A DNA stretch of 64,000 bases from Candidozyma auris (GCF_003013715.1 NC_072812.1:2666001-2730000), one strand, 5' to 3'. Shown: positions 36,486 through 47,411, counted from the first letter of the stretch. Made by a program: numbers and translations. The notes: a model not told the origin generated them from the sequence alone.

Positions 36486-37799
36486 ATGACAGACGAGACC
36501 CTAAAGAAAACGAAAATCGTGGGAATTATAGGGCTCGGCGACATGGGTTCCATGTACGCTGAGAGGTTTTCGAAAGCTGGCTGGAAAGTTGTCGGTGCTG
36601 ACAGAGAAGACAAGTATGTTGAAACCAAGGCCAAGTTTGCGGGCCAGGCTTTTGAGGTGCTCCGTTCTGGCCACCACGTTTCTAGAGTAGCTGACTACGT
36701 CATCTACAGTGTGGAAGCTAAGAACATCAAATCAATTGTTCAAGCCTATGGTCCTTCTACCAAAGTTGGAGCAATTGTGGGGGGCCAAACATCGTGCAAA
36801 GCGCCTGAGATCGAGGCATTTGAGGAGTCAGTCCCGGCTGACGTAGACATCATTTCAGTTCATTCCCTTCACGGACCCAAAGTGGACCCCACAGGCCAAC
36901 CGTTGGTTCTCATCAAGCAAAGGGCGTCCGATGAGAACTTCAAATTCGTTGAGAGTCTTGTATCTTGTCTCAACTCCAAGGTGGTCCACCTTTCTGCTGC
37001 TGAACACGATAAGATTACTGCTGATACTCAAGCAGTCACTCATGCTGCTTTCTTGTCAATGGGATGTGCCTGGAAAGAAATCAACCAGTACCCTTGGGAA
37101 ACACCTCGATGGGTAGGTGGAATGGAAAATGCCAAAATTAATATTTCTCTTCGGATCTACGCTAACAAGTGGCACGTCTACGCTGGCTTGGCCATAACCA
37201 ACCCATCTGCTCATGGGCAGGTTCAGCAATATGCTCAGTCTGCTACTGATCTATTCACTTTGATGATTCAAGGAAAGCAGAAGGAGTTGCAAGAAAGATT
37301 ATATGAAGCAAAGAATTTTGTGTTCAGACACAACCCAGATCATAAAAGTCTTCTATTGGATGATGCTATTCTTAAGGAGTTTTCCTTGCTGAAAACCCCA
37401 CCAGAGGGAAGGCTGCAGCCAAACTCCCATTTGTCATTGATCGCCATTGTCGACAGTTGGCATCGTTTGGGCATAGTACCATATGACCATATCATTTGTT
37501 CGACTCCCTTGTTCCGTATCTTCTTGGGTGTCACAGAGTACTTGTTCTGCACTCCTGGCCTTTTAGAAGGATGCATAGATGTTGCTATAAACGACCCCTC
37601 TTTCCGTCATGACGACCTTGAATTCACTTTTGCTGCTCGTAAGTGGGCAAACATCATTGCTAGAGGTGATTACGAATTGTACAGGGAGACTTTCGAGGAG
37701 ACTCAACGGTTTTTCGAACCAAAGATAGCACATGCCAATGCAATTGGCAATGAGATGATTAAGACCATCCTACAACGAGTTAAGGAGCGTGAGCAGTAA
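36486..37799 (+). CDS. TYR1: Prephenate dehydrogenase Tyr1
   Basis: 437 residues. NADP-dependent oxidative decarboxylation of prephenate to 4-hydroxyphenylpyruvate, the tyrosine branch. The N-terminal Rossmann glycine motif is in VGIIGLGDMGSMYAERFSKA at about 12-31; SVHSLHGPKVDPTGQPLVL near 123 and the C-terminal LSLIAIVDSWHRLGIVPYDH and TPGLLEGCID blocks match the fungal enzyme (yeast 452). The ATG is at 36486. A possible Gcn4 core lies upstream. Confidence 0.95.
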   Translation: MTDETLKKTKIVGIIGLGDMGSMYAERFSKAGWKVVGADREDKYVETKAKFAGQAFEVLRSGHHVSRVADYVIYSVEAKNIKSIVQAYGPSTKVGAIVGGQTSCKAPEIEAFEESVPADVDIISVHSLHGPKVDPTGQPLVLIKQRASDENFKFVESLVSCLNSKVVHLSAAEHDKITADTQAVTHAAFLSMGCAWKEINQYPWETPRWVGGMENAKINISLRIYANKWHVYAGLAITNPSAHGQVQQYAQSATDLFTLMIQGKQKELQERLYEAKNFVFRHNPDHKSLLLDDAILKEFSLLKTPPEGRLQPNSHLSLIAIVDSWHRLGIVPYDHIICSTPLFRIFLGVTEYLFCTPGLLEGCIDVAINDPSFRHDDLEFTFAARKWANIIARGDYELYRETFEETQRFFEPKIAHANAIGNEMIKTILQRVKEREQ

Positions 37800-37919
37800 A
37801 AGATTATAATGCAATATATGGCGAGAGGTACTTCGCGATGTGTATAGAAGCAACGAAGAAATTTAGATAAACAAGTATTTTACATGCCGTGTTCTCCAGA
37901 CCTGTCAGGACTACCTGGA

Positions 37920-38477
37920 TTATAATTGTTCATCTTTGATGACGTCCATTAGCCAGTCCAACCCTTCTGTAAGACCCTCACCACGTACAGCACTTGAAGC
38001 GACGATACTCCAGCTTCTATCTTTCAAGTCTGTTAGACTAAGTGCTTGTGACACTTCGGCAGCAGTCATAGCACCAGGCTGATCTTGTTTATTGGCAAAA
38101 ACGAGAAGTGCGCTATCTAGCAACTCTTCTTCTTTAAGCATAGTGTGAAGCTCCTTGCATGCGATGTCGATACGATCCTTGTCTGTAGAGTCAACCACGA
38201 AAATGACGGCGGCTGTATTGCTGTAGTAACATCTCCAATAAGGACGAATAGACGTTTGTCCACCGAGATCCCATATATTTAAGGTCAAGTTTTTGTACTT
38301 CAATGTTTCAACATTAAAACCAATGGTTGGCTTGGTGGTAACGACTTCTCCCATCTGTAAACGATACAAGATCGTGGTTTTGCCAGCACCGTCCAAACCT
38401 AGAATGAGGATTCTGATTTCTTTTTGGACACCCCAGAGCTTGTTGAAGATGTTCATGAAACTAAAAGTCTGGCCCAT
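37920..38477 (-). CDS. ARL1: Arf-like GTPase Arl1
   Basis: 185 residues. Gly2 is available for N-myristoylation ([16 protein letters not shown]). GTP-binding motifs: GLDGAGKT at 27-34, switch I around KPTIGFNVE near 49-57, WDLGGQ near 69-74, NKQD near 128-131 and ASSAVRGEG near 162. Arl1 acts at the trans-Golgi, recruiting GRIP golgins and Mon2-type effectors. The [19 protein letters not shown] block is the Arl1 rather than Arf1 form. It converges with TYR1 across 120 bases. Confidence 0.95.
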   Translation of the reverse strand: MGQTFSFMNIFNKLWGVQKEIRILILGLDGAGKTTILYRLQMGEVVTTKPTIGFNVETLKYKNLTLNIWDLGGQTSIRPYWRCYYSNTAAVIFVVDSTDKDRIDIACKELHTMLKEEELLDSALLVFANKQDQPGAMTAAEVSQALSLTDLKDRSWSIVASSAVRGEGLTEGLDWLMDVIKDEQL

Positions 38478-39240
38478 TTTGGTATATTAATGGATGTGGC
38501 TCTAAGGAAGACAAGACGGGCCCTGTAGTCTGTGATTATTCAGATATGAACACATCTATGTCCATACAGCATTGGAGCCGCGCACGACTACAGGTGGAGT
38601 TGGTCAAAAAGGTTTTTATTTTGAAGCGATAAGTGGTCGGTCTACTCGATATACATTTTCATGATGATTTCTAAATTGTCAAAATTTTTCACTAAATTTA
38701 TTAAGTGAAGTGCCGCTGCCAATACCAAGGTGCACTCGAAATCACAAGATAGCGAAGGGAGCACGGGACTTAGGTGTTCCGTAAACCGATATTGTTAAAA
38801 ATGGATGCAACTTTTAGTCAATGACGTTGTTCATTGATGTATCTATTGTTTTCTTTTCGTTTTCCTTTCAGGTTCTTTTGGATTCTGTATAGATAAAAAT
38901 TCTGAAATATCACGAATTGGTTGCAAAATGCGCGTGGTCTTAAACTTGTGAGACTTTAGTCGTGGGAAAAGAAATGTGCAAAAGAAGGCACCTTTTGTCC
39001 CGATTCTTGATCGGGCCCTACACAAGATTAGGTATGTACGTTTCCCGAAGAACTGAACTTTAATCTAACAGCTCTCGAAAGAATCACTTTAATAAAATCT
39101 ACTGCGTCATATCATCTAAACATTTGTCTCACAACATGTCATCCCAGCCCTTTCTGGCGTGGTCGGTGTACGGATGCTCTCACCATCATTGCCCCATATT
39201 TGACCTACCTGCGAGCATCAAAGCTTACCCCCAACTGACC
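38478..39240. other. Divergent promoter region ARL1 / GLC8
   Basis: About 760 bases. A GTATGT at 39032 followed by CTAAC near 39067 could be a 5'-UTR intron of GLC8, but no frame supports it. Nothing else recognised. Confidence 0.4.
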
Positions 39241-39864
39241 ATGTCTGAGCCTAGAGGCATACTTAGGAACAAAGAAGAAGGGCGTCGTCGGTCGCTGGCA
39301 AACGAGGGTGATCTTGACAGAAGCGAAGTAATAAGAAACACCCGCCTCAACGCACAATTGAGCGCTGAGTCTTCAAAAGGTGAACGGATTAGAGCGAAGA
39401 TCGCTGAGGCCAAGGGAGCAAATGGTGATTCGAAAACACCAGAGCATTTGAAGTGGGATGAAATCAACCTATACAAAACTGAACAGGAAAAAGCTGCTAC
39501 AATGAAGATCGACGAGCCCAAGACGCCGTATGAGGGCGGCTTCAATCCAGAGGGTGAGTACTACCAGAGTGATGATGAAGAAGACGAAGCCATTCCTGCC
39601 TTTTCCCTTGGCGAAGGTCAATTTGATGCCACATCCAGTAAACCGGAAGGTGAAGACCGAATAGTAAGAGATGAAAACGCAGTCGAGGAAAATGAGGAAG
39701 AGGAGGAGGAAGAGTCGAAACCATTATCTGCCGAAGAAAGACATAAAAAGTTCGAAGAAATGCGCAAGGCTCATTACCATCTAGCTGCCAACCCGCTCAA
39801 GCACAGAATCGCGGTCTCTGACGACGAAGATGATGAAGCGGAGGACGACAAGAAGGATAAATAG
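39241..39864 (+). CDS. GLC8: Protein phosphatase 1 regulator Glc8 (inhibitor-2 family)
   Basis: 207 residues from ATG 39241 (MSEPRGILRNKEEG). The RGILRN start is the inhibitor-2 KGILKN-type PP1 docking motif, EHLKWDEINLYKTEQEK near 85 and EPKTPYEGGF near 110 carry the conserved region with a TPY phosphorylation-type site, and KKFEEMRKAHYHLAANPLKH near 172 is the C-terminal HYH PP1-inhibitory helix. Acidic, probably disordered tail. Glc8 activates Glc7 (PP1) in yeast. The in-frame extension to ATG 39136 would add 35 residues that do not resemble the family. Confidence 0.9.
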   Translation: MSEPRGILRNKEEGRRRSLANEGDLDRSEVIRNTRLNAQLSAESSKGERIRAKIAEAKGANGDSKTPEHLKWDEINLYKTEQEKAATMKIDEPKTPYEGGFNPEGEYYQSDDEEDEAIPAFSLGEGQFDATSSKPEGEDRIVRDENAVEENEEEEEEESKPLSAEERHKKFEEMRKAHYHLAANPLKHRIAVSDDEDDEAEDDKKDK

Positions 39865-39988
39865 CGGCATGGGCTACCTCAACAGGCTAGAGTACCAGGC
39901 TACCACGATTGATGATAAATAACGATTACTTACATAATCCCTCTATAACTTAGTACGACGCATGAGCTACTTTTTCAAGTAGTCACGT

Positions 39989-41278
39989 TCACGAGAAGTA
40001 CTTCAAGTGACCAGCATTAATAGCACCACCAGCGGACAACTCTTTAACAGTCTCTTCAATAGCAGCTTTAGCAGCAGAAGCGTCGCCACCAAGCTTACCA
40101 ACAAGGTCGGACAACTTGGTGTCGTCCAACTTGTCGACCAACAACTCAAGATCAGCATCAATGGCTTCAGCAGAACCTTTGTCACCAAAGTAGCCCTTGT
40201 CCTTACCAGCAGATCTGATGGCTCTCTTGTTCTTCTTTTTAGCAGCTTTAGCAGCCTCCTTCGCCTTCTTGGAGTTGGCCTTTTGAGCAGCAGCCTCTTC
40301 TTCAGCCTTCTTTCTGGCAGCCTCCTCCTCGGCCTTCTTTCTAGCAGCTTCCTCAGCAGCCTGTCTAGAGCCAGCTTCTCTCTCCCACTTCTTTCTCTCT
40401 TTCTCCTTCTTGGCAGCCTCTTTGAACATCTTGATTCTTGGGTCCTCGGACTGGGCGCGCTGAATCATTTCAATGATTCTCTTGTTGTCCTCTTGCTTCA
40501 ACTTCTTTCTGTTGGAGATGTTCTTACGCTCAATGTAACGCTTGTGGTCTCTGTTGGCAGTGTCATCAGGAACATCCTCATCCTTAAACTCAAAAGTCTT
40601 CCAGGAGTCAAAGGAGCCCCAGAACTTGTAGAAAGCATCAACCTCCTCCTTAGTGGAGTCAATCGTGCCCAAAAGTGGGACTGGCTGCTTTTTAGAGAAG
40701 TGAGCCTCGGATTCAAACACTGGACCCCAAGCCTCGAAAAAGTCGTACTTGGTCTTTGGTGCTGGAGGACGCACAACAGCAGCCTCATCCACAGAGTCGT
40801 ACTGTAATCTCTTGGTTGGGTCCAACATAACCTCGAATGCCTTCTGGATAATCTTAAAAAAACCATCCTGGTCCAAGCCACCTGCGGCAGACTTCTTGTC
40901 TGGATGGTGCTTCAAGACCTGCTTTCTGTGTGCTCTTCTGATCTGGTCCTCGGTAGCTTTCCATCTCAAGTGAGAGATACCCAAAACAGCATACAAGTCA
41001 GCGGTCTTCCACTCTCTTGGGTCGTGGGCCAACAACTCAGCCGACTGCTCCTCATCACCCAAGTCATCATCACTGTTTTCGTCGACTTGCTTGACGTTCT
41101 TCTCGGCCTCCAATTTCTCATATTCAGACCAAGTGTGGCCTCTTAAAGTACGAGTAGCGTGAGCCAAGAAGTATCTACCTACAGGCTCGATTGGACGACG
41201 GTTTGGGGTAGAGTATGGCTTGACAGACTCGAAGGCTGGGGTTTTAGGGCCCTGAAGGGCTGGCAAGACGATGGTCAT
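39989..41278 (-). CDS. ZUO1: Ribosome-associated Hsp40 co-chaperone zuotin (Zuo1)
   Basis: 429 residues (yeast 433). J domain at about 90-160 with HPD in VLKHHPDKKSAAGG near 122-125 (LYAVLGISHLRWKATEDQIR precedes it). Zuotin homology domain at about 165-280, then a charged helical ribosome/rRNA-binding region rich in Lys, Arg, Glu and Ala (about 285-350) and a C-terminal four-helix bundle. With Ssz1 it forms RAC at the tunnel exit and activates Ssb Hsp70 on nascent chains. Codon use is strongly biased, as expected for an abundant protein, which also creates a long open frame on the opposite strand. Confidence 0.96.
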   Translation of the reverse strand: MTIVLPALQGPKTPAFESVKPYSTPNRRPIEPVGRYFLAHATRTLRGHTWSEYEKLEAEKNVKQVDENSDDDLGDEEQSAELLAHDPREWKTADLYAVLGISHLRWKATEDQIRRAHRKQVLKHHPDKKSAAGGLDQDGFFKIIQKAFEVMLDPTKRLQYDSVDEAAVVRPPAPKTKYDFFEAWGPVFESEAHFSKKQPVPLLGTIDSTKEEVDAFYKFWGSFDSWKTFEFKDEDVPDDTANRDHKRYIERKNISNRKKLKQEDNKRIIEMIQRAQSEDPRIKMFKEAAKKEKERKKWEREAGSRQAAEEAARKKAEEEAARKKAEEEAAAQKANSKKAKEAAKAAKKKNKRAIRSAGKDKGYFGDKGSAEAIDADLELLVDKLDDTKLSDLVGKLGGDASAAKAAIEETVKELSAGGAINAGHLKYFS

Positions 41279-41825
41279 CGTGATTTGTGGATTTGATGTA
41301 AATGCTTAAAATGAGAGATGGAAAATTTGTACTTGTATGTCCTTGGTGTGTGCAGGTCATCGACCGTATCAACCACACCAAGATCGAATAAAACCAATAA
41401 ATTGTCTTAGAGCATTGTTTAATGATACTATTGAAGGTCTGATATACCAGGATTAAGCTTGGTCTATTGCCTGCGTTTTGGTATTGTGCTATGTGCGTTA
41501 ATAGTGTTCACACCTACTAATCTGATTACATGGGAAGGTACGACATCACCAGCATATGTATGATGACTTGCTAGGTACCTTCAGCCAGAATTGCCTCCCT
41601 TCGTAGTCGATGCTGATCACTGCGATAATTGGTGATCGATGTCAAAACTTGGGCAACCTAGAAAGTAGGACAAGATGTGCTCGAATCGGAATAATATGTC
41701 ATTTGTCCAAACTGTAAACAATTGAACCAGAATTCATAGTCTTGCACCTTTATTTTTTCAGTGTCATCGGTAGCATTCTGCTTTAGACATACACCAGAGG
41801 GTGTTGATATTGTCACACTCCCGTC
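41279..41825. other. Intergenic region ZUO1 / SDO1
   Basis: 547 bases, upstream of ZUO1 and downstream of SDO1. GGAAAATTTG near 41320 resembles an RRPE element of ribosome-biogenesis promoters. Nothing else seen. Confidence 0.4.
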
Positions 41826-42584
41826 TTACTCCTTGACGGCAGACATGTCGAGTACTTCCACAGACCCTTCGCCCTTTTTCACCTGAGCATTTTCTCCTTG
41901 AAGCAAATCTACGATATTCTTGTAGTTGGATGGGTCAATGATTGCAATGACTTCGAATAATTTATCTCCAGCCTTCTCATCCTCTATCGTGTCTAGTAAC
42001 ACTCTAAAATGTTCGTCAAAGGACAGCTGAACTCGTGCAAGAAGCGTGATCTTGACTTTCATTTGGGCTCTTGCAATGGGCATGAGTTGCTCAGAAATCA
42101 AGAGCTTGATAGCTTCTAGAGCCTGGGTCTTGGTTGGCTTGTTGGGGTTTAAATGAAACTTGAGCTGGTTGAGAGCTTTTTGAATCATGCTGGGAGGATA
42201 CCTCTTTTTAGATCTAGGGTTTATGCATTTGGTGGAGATCAAGTTTAAGAACTCATTCTGCTTTTGCTGTAAGTTTGCACTGCGTTCTTTCTCGTTCAAC
42301 TGAATCTCCCCCTTATCCAAGATCTCAAGAATGATTTCGTCGTGATTTGTTGTTCCGAATGCATTAAGAAGGTCTTCATTGTTGGCAACCTGTCCTTTGG
42401 AGACATTCATGAATACCTGAGGAATTTGAAGTACCTCATCGAGATCCTTCTCCACTCTCAGTCTCCAATCCTGGACTTTATTCTGATAACAGGCGATCTC
42501 GAACCTCTTCTTGCCCTTCTTCATTCGAACAAGAGACACATTTGTGAGCTTAATCTGATTTGACGGCTGATTTATTACTGCCAT
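41826..42584 (-). CDS. SDO1: Sdo1/SBDS ribosome maturation factor
   Basis: 252 residues (yeast 250). It works with the GTPase Efl1 to release Tif6 from pre-60S subunits in the cytoplasm. N-terminal FYSH domain (MAVINQPSNQIKLTNVSLVR; KKGKKRFEIACYQNKVQDWR; VFMNVSKGQVANNEDLLNAF), central helical domain beginning CINPRSKKRYPPSMIQKAL near 119, and C-terminal ferredoxin-like domain from about 165. All three domains are complete. Confidence 0.96.
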   Translation of the reverse strand: MAVINQPSNQIKLTNVSLVRMKKGKKRFEIACYQNKVQDWRLRVEKDLDEVLQIPQVFMNVSKGQVANNEDLLNAFGTTNHDEIILEILDKGEIQLNEKERSANLQQKQNEFLNLISTKCINPRSKKRYPPSMIQKALNQLKFHLNPNKPTKTQALEAIKLLISEQLMPIARAQMKVKITLLARVQLSFDEHFRVLLDTIEDEKAGDKLFEVIAIIDPSNYKNIVDLLQGENAQVKKGEGSVEVLDMSAVKE

Positions 42585-42805
42585 TTTCTTCTTGCGTCGT
42601 AGTACATGAGATAATGCTCTCTCATACTTAGCGCGCGAGTACTAGGAATGAGCTCTATTGGTAGGAAAGGCAAAAGACTACAATTGCTTCCAAGCCGTAA
42701 CGAAACAAAACTTACATAGGTCCTACGACGGGAACTTAAAGCAAAATCGATAAACTTGAAGTATTTGATAAAGGTCTTCTTTTGTGTGTCGAAGTTAGAA
42801 GCAGC

Positions 42806-45800
42806 TCATTTGAATACAACCTTGTAGGTGGCAATTTCAAAACCTCTTAAAGAAATTGGAACGGAATTGTCTTCCAATTCGATCTCCTCTTCAATCTCTT
42901 CCAATGCGTTGGCTTTAAAAACTTTGTCAACAGACAATCCAAACTCAAGCTTTCCTTGAGACAGGCCACCTAGGGACTCGTAGACACGAACGACAATTGA
43001 CTGCTGACCCTTGTTTTGGACCTCAATTGCCTCCGAGGTTGTGACGTCTTCATCGTCCTCACTTCTCTTGACATTCGATAAAATCAATGACTCGTCGCCA
43101 GACAAATGGACAGACTTAGTGAGAGTCTCTACCTCAGTTGGATCACCGTGAGTGTACAAGAGCTTGTAGTTAAAGTTTTGAGCCAACTTGACAACATCAG
43201 AGTTCAAATAACCCTTGTGTGGGTACAAAGCATAGGAGAAGTCGTGAGTACCCATGTCACACAAGTCATCTGGTGCCTTTGGAGAACGAAGAAGTGACAA
43301 TCTCATCAAATTACCGTGGATTGCTGCGCCGTACTTGGAGTCATTGAAGATAGAAACACCATAGTTGTGCTCAGACAAGTCCATAAACTTGTGGTGACAT
43401 ACTTCAAACTTTGCAACGTCCCACGAGGTGTTATAGTGCGTTGGTCTTTGAGTGATACCAAACTGAGTCTCATACAGAGCGTGTTGAGCTGTTTGTAAGG
43501 TGGTAGGGAACTGCACTCTCAAAAACTTATAGGTTTCGTGCCACTCAACATGGGCCAGGAATTTGATGTAGTTGTTTTGCGCAATCTGCTTGTTGTCGGT
43601 TACACCAGCGAGAGAAATGGTGGTTTCAATATAGGACTTAGACGAAATCTTGTGCTTCACAACCAACTTGGACTCCAATGGATGACTGGAAGATGACACA
43701 ACCTCACCATTCTCGAGGAATTCGAACTTGTTAAGCGAGTAGAGCTCGGTGTCCCAAGCAGGGAAGTTCAATGGCTCATCATCAAAGAGAACCAACTGGT
43801 TACCATATCCAGAAGAAGCCTTTGTCTTTTTTGTATCAATAACTTGACGACCAGTGCTCAAGTCCTTTACCGACGAAAGAGTACCGTTCAGTGTAATCTT
43901 CGCCTCGATCAATTTGTTAGTTAACACATAGTGATCACCCACCTTGGTTATAGAAGAAGGATACTTGAGGTTCTTCTCACGTATAAAAGTATTGTCAGTA
44001 GTGTTGATAGCGAAGGTGGTTGAGCTACCAGAGTTGAGACGGACAATGTCTATATCAAGACCTGAGACTTGATCATTCGGAACCTCAACCAACTCAATTC
44101 TATTCCAAGGTAAAGTGTTCACTGCTACCACCTTTTCGGAGTCTTGATGTCCAGCGTGATTCAAGGCATCCTTGATCAATTTGTTCAATTCCTTCAATCT
44201 TTTCCTGAGCATTGGCTTTACTTCCTCATAATACACCATTCCGATACAAGAACCTGGAATGACATCATGGAATTGACACAAGGCAATGTCTTCCCAAATG
44301 TCCTTGATTTGCTTGGAGGGGTACTTGTAGTTCTTATGGTTAACGGACAAGATCGAAGCAAGGAATTCCAAATCGTGAAGTTTGATTTCGGCCTGCCTTA
44401 TCCACTTCTTGATATCAGCTTGACTTGTGTAAGTCCCTCTGTGGAATTCCAAGTAGAGCTCACCACACCAGGTTGGAAGGGTTCTACCCTGGTCAGACTT
44501 TTCCAAGACATCATCGTAGAAGTCTTCGACAGTTTTTCCCACGTGGACGGATGGAATAGATGCTGTGGTGTTGGCGACACCTCTGCATCTTCTTAACTTC
44601 TCCAACATTTCTTCGGTTGGTCCTCCACCACCATCACCATATCCATAAAGCAAAAGTCCCGTTGGCACATCTCTCAAATTGTGATGCTGGTTTTGAGATC
44701 TAACAACGTCGCCAAAGTGAGCAGCAGCAGTATAGGTGTTTGCTGGTGGCATGTGAACAAGAACCTGACTCCCATCAATAGCCTTCCAATTAAAAGTAGT
44801 CAAAGGAAACTGGTTGATGTTGTTCCAAGAGAGCTTTTGAGTCAAGAACTTCTCAATTCCCACGATCTGACAGATTTGAGGGACCTGAGAAGAGTAACCA
44901 AAGGTGTCCGGCAACCAGAATACTCGTGAACGCTCTCCAAACTCCTCAATCATGGCTCGTTGGCCCAACAAAAATTGCCTGATCAAAGACTCACCACTGG
45001 GCATGTTAGTATCGTTCTCAACCCAAGATCCACCGATTGGCAAGAACTGCTTTTTGGCAAACTTTTCTTTGATCTTCTTCAAAATCTCAGGGTGGTCTTG
45101 CTTCAACCACTTGAACTGCTGCATTTGAGAAGCCACAAAGATGTATTCCGGGTATTCGTCAGCAATTTTCAACTGAGTCGTCCAGGACCTAACTATCTTA
45201 CGTCTGGTTTCAGCAAATGGCCACAACCAGGCAGTATCGATATGACAATTGCCCACACCGAAAACGTCAATCTTCTTCAAAGGGTTATTTTCAAAAACAG
45301 CCTCGGAATCCACATCAGGACCCAAGAATTCTTGAGCAAGCTTTCTGCACTTCAAAATCGACTTCCTGTCGTTAGGGTCAAACGTGTCCATGATCTTATT
45401 GGCGATCAGCGCAGCCTGGTACTTGTCTCTGCCGCCAGGCAACTCTCTGGCGGCATCTCCAAGAATCCAAAAGTCCCAAAACAACTTCCTTGCGTTCAAG
45501 TCCGGCCACACCAAATCACACCTGCTGAGGGTGTAGTACTTATTTGGGTCCGGATGGCCCTGGTCACCAGTTCCAAACATGCCATTGCAGGCCATTTCCA
45601 AATAAAAAAGCTGTTTTTTAGCCTTCCAGTACTTCTTTGGAAGCTTGAACAATGTTCTGTCGCCTCCGGTGAACGCTTGCAAGGGGACTCCATCATGGTC
45701 ATAGATAAGGCCCTCGTTGCCGCAATCCCAATTGAAGTCGATTTCTTCCACGTCCTTGTTGTTGAGCCAGTGCTCTGGGATGGTCCATTCTATCTTGAAC

Positions 45801-46105
45801 CAGAAGGTTCTCCAAGAAGGTCCAAAACTGTCGCCTTTCTTTGCGTGTTCCCACTCGACTTCGTCCCAGTTGATATCACGAAAGAGCGGTCTCTCGGTGT
45901 TTCCCGGGCCGCTCTCGCCCGGCGTTCTCCATACTTTCAAGGAAATGGCATCTGTGTTTGAGTCGACTCTTTCGTGGTCGTAGAACTTGGGCAAGTTGAG
46001 CGAAGGGTACTGACCGCCCTGGTCAGTAAACTGTCTCAACCTGCTCTCGTAGAGATGGTCAATTGGCTTAAGCGTGGGCTGGTGGTTGAACCTATCGTAG
46101 CCCAT
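42806..46105 (-). CDS. AMS1: Vacuolar alpha-mannosidase Ams1 (GH38)
   Basis: 1,099 residues (yeast 1,083), without a signal peptide, as expected for a protein delivered to the vacuole by the Cvt/autophagy route. Zinc-binding and catalytic blocks of GH38 are intact: GVGNCHIDTAWLWPFAETRR near 280-299, QQFKWLKQDHPEI near 340, and the nucleophile Asp in VFWLPDTFGYSSQVPQI near 390. It trims free oligosaccharides and N-glycan mannose. The N-terminal jelly-roll-like extension and long C-terminal beta domains are present. Strong codon bias yields a 333-codon shadow frame on the opposite strand. Confidence 0.96.
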   Translation of the reverse strand: MGYDRFNHQPTLKPIDHLYESRLRQFTDQGGQYPSLNLPKFYDHERVDSNTDAISLKVWRTPGESGPGNTERPLFRDINWDEVEWEHAKKGDSFGPSWRTFWFKIEWTIPEHWLNNKDVEEIDFNWDCGNEGLIYDHDGVPLQAFTGGDRTLFKLPKKYWKAKKQLFYLEMACNGMFGTGDQGHPDPNKYYTLSRCDLVWPDLNARKLFWDFWILGDAARELPGGRDKYQAALIANKIMDTFDPNDRKSILKCRKLAQEFLGPDVDSEAVFENNPLKKIDVFGVGNCHIDTAWLWPFAETRRKIVRSWTTQLKIADEYPEYIFVASQMQQFKWLKQDHPEILKKIKEKFAKKQFLPIGGSWVENDTNMPSGESLIRQFLLGQRAMIEEFGERSRVFWLPDTFGYSSQVPQICQIVGIEKFLTQKLSWNNINQFPLTTFNWKAIDGSQVLVHMPPANTYTAAAHFGDVVRSQNQHHNLRDVPTGLLLYGYGDGGGGPTEEMLEKLRRCRGVANTTASIPSVHVGKTVEDFYDDVLEKSDQGRTLPTWCGELYLEFHRGTYTSQADIKKWIRQAEIKLHDLEFLASILSVNHKNYKYPSKQIKDIWEDIALCQFHDVIPGSCIGMVYYEEVKPMLRKRLKELNKLIKDALNHAGHQDSEKVVAVNTLPWNRIELVEVPNDQVSGLDIDIVRLNSGSSTTFAINTTDNTFIREKNLKYPSSITKVGDHYVLTNKLIEAKITLNGTLSSVKDLSTGRQVIDTKKTKASSGYGNQLVLFDDEPLNFPAWDTELYSLNKFEFLENGEVVSSSSHPLESKLVVKHKISSKSYIETTISLAGVTDNKQIAQNNYIKFLAHVEWHETYKFLRVQFPTTLQTAQHALYETQFGITQRPTHYNTSWDVAKFEVCHHKFMDLSEHNYGVSIFNDSKYGAAIHGNLMRLSLLRSPKAPDDLCDMGTHDFSYALYPHKGYLNSDVVKLAQNFNYKLLYTHGDPTEVETLTKSVHLSGDESLILSNVKRSEDDEDVTTSEAIEVQNKGQQSIVVRVYESLGGLSQGKLEFGLSVDKVFKANALEEIEEEIELEDNSVPISLRGFEIATYKVVFK

Positions 46106-47411
46106 GGTCGAAATATTTTCTTAGAATTTAGGACTTTGGTGCACTTTTATATGCTGGGTAGCTTCTTTTCCTATGGTCTATTTTCTGCGTGGCTATTGCT
46201 AAGTCTGGGGTAAAGTGCTATATAAAGCCGAAGAGTCGCACTGCCGAAAAGGGAGGCAGGAGAGCCCCAGGGTGCCGGTTCCTCGCTCAAATAGGCGCTG
46301 GCTCTAACTTCTGTGCACCCGCCAATGGAAGAAGGGGGGGGGCCACCTGGCAGGCCTAAGCAGAGTGGAGCCTGTACGCTGGCAATTCTATAGATAGGAG
46401 ACGGAAAAAGACACGAGGATTGCGAAAACGAGACGAGAGTGGGACTTGCGAGAGAGTCCGCAGTAGACTCATAAGGGCTCTTCTGGCTGCGAACGCTCAG
46501 GATACCCACACCGAGGATGAAGCGAGCCAATTGATAAAGTTCGGTTCAATCAAAGGTCATTAAATCAATCGCGGGGCGGCAAACAGAATTGTAATTTTTT
46601 AGCTTCACAGTTCCCGTGAAGCTTACTTCGGTCACATCCAGGTTTGAGAAGCCATTGTGTCAGTGGATACACTCACTGCGACGTCTTATCCACCAAGGTG
46701 ATCTCCTCAACGGAGCCTAGTGGATTCTTCTGACAACGCTGGCGACCTCGTGCCTATCCGCGGGTGCGGCTTGGGACACTATCGGGCTCCGCGGCGTCTG
46801 GGTGAGCAAGGATTGCGTAAAGTGTAAGAGATTGGTAGGAGACATAGAGTGCAGTTAGCTGGTTATAGTGTAAGTAGGCGATGTATCACGAAAAGAGACA
46901 TGAGAATTTGGTATTCCTCGATGAAGACGCAGGAAACAATACTTGAGTAATGTCAATGATCAGCCATAATGTTTGGGCTCTCCAATAACGTTCAGAACTC
47001 AACTGTGAAGTATCTGCTACCACAGGATCGCCAAGTGCACTGTGGTAACCACTACTCTTACACTGAACCCTCAAAAGTGCAATTGAGGCTGCCCCGGTGG
47101 CTCAGACTGCTCAATCAAAAATCGAGTAGGCGAGTTGTTCAGCCCGCTCATGCTTCCAAGTACTGAGGACGCAAAGCAGTGTGGGTGTATTCTCATGAAG
47201 ACCGCTACAATCCCTGGAAACGTCTTTTTCGCTCTCAATACCTCAATTGTGAAAACATCAGCAGGTTACCGTATCTACGAATGCCCGGTCGATCCGACAA
47301 CGCCTCCATGGATCTCGTTTCACATCGACACACTGTTCAAAACTTCTTTCTTATATTGCGATCTTATCAAGGATAATGTCTAGTCGTGCCATCATTCTCG
47401 ATCAATCTGGC
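46106..47411. other. Intergenic region AMS1 / PBI2
   Basis: 1.3 kb, mostly the AMS1 upstream region. A G-rich run at about 46330-46342 holds AGGGG-type stress-element cores. CGGTGGCTCAGACTG near 47093 looks like a tRNA D arm but no cloverleaf can be built. Open frames here have non-coding composition. Confidence 0.5.

Noticed and set aside
39032..39155. Possible intron (GTATGT … CTAAC … CAG) upstream of GLC8
   Set aside because: A preceding short ATG frame does not join GLC8 in phase and the protein is complete without it; a 5'-UTR intron remains possible but unsupported.
40007..40807. Long plus-strand open frame (266 codons) antisense to ZUO1
   Set aside because: Shadow of a highly biased gene; its sequence is a Ser/Leu-rich mirror of Lys/Glu/Ala codons.
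44960..45961. Long plus-strand open frame (333 codons) antisense to AMS1
   Set aside because: AMS1 is unmistakable on the other strand; biased codon use of that gene removes stops from the opposite frame. The predicted protein has no recognisable features.
46171..46530. Minus-strand open frame of 119 codons upstream of AMS1
   Set aside because: Composition resembles translated GC-rich non-coding DNA, with no domain; it lies in the AMS1 promoter.
47085..47160. tRNA D-arm-like CGGTGGCTCAGACTG
   Set aside because: No anticodon stem, T arm or acceptor pairing follows.
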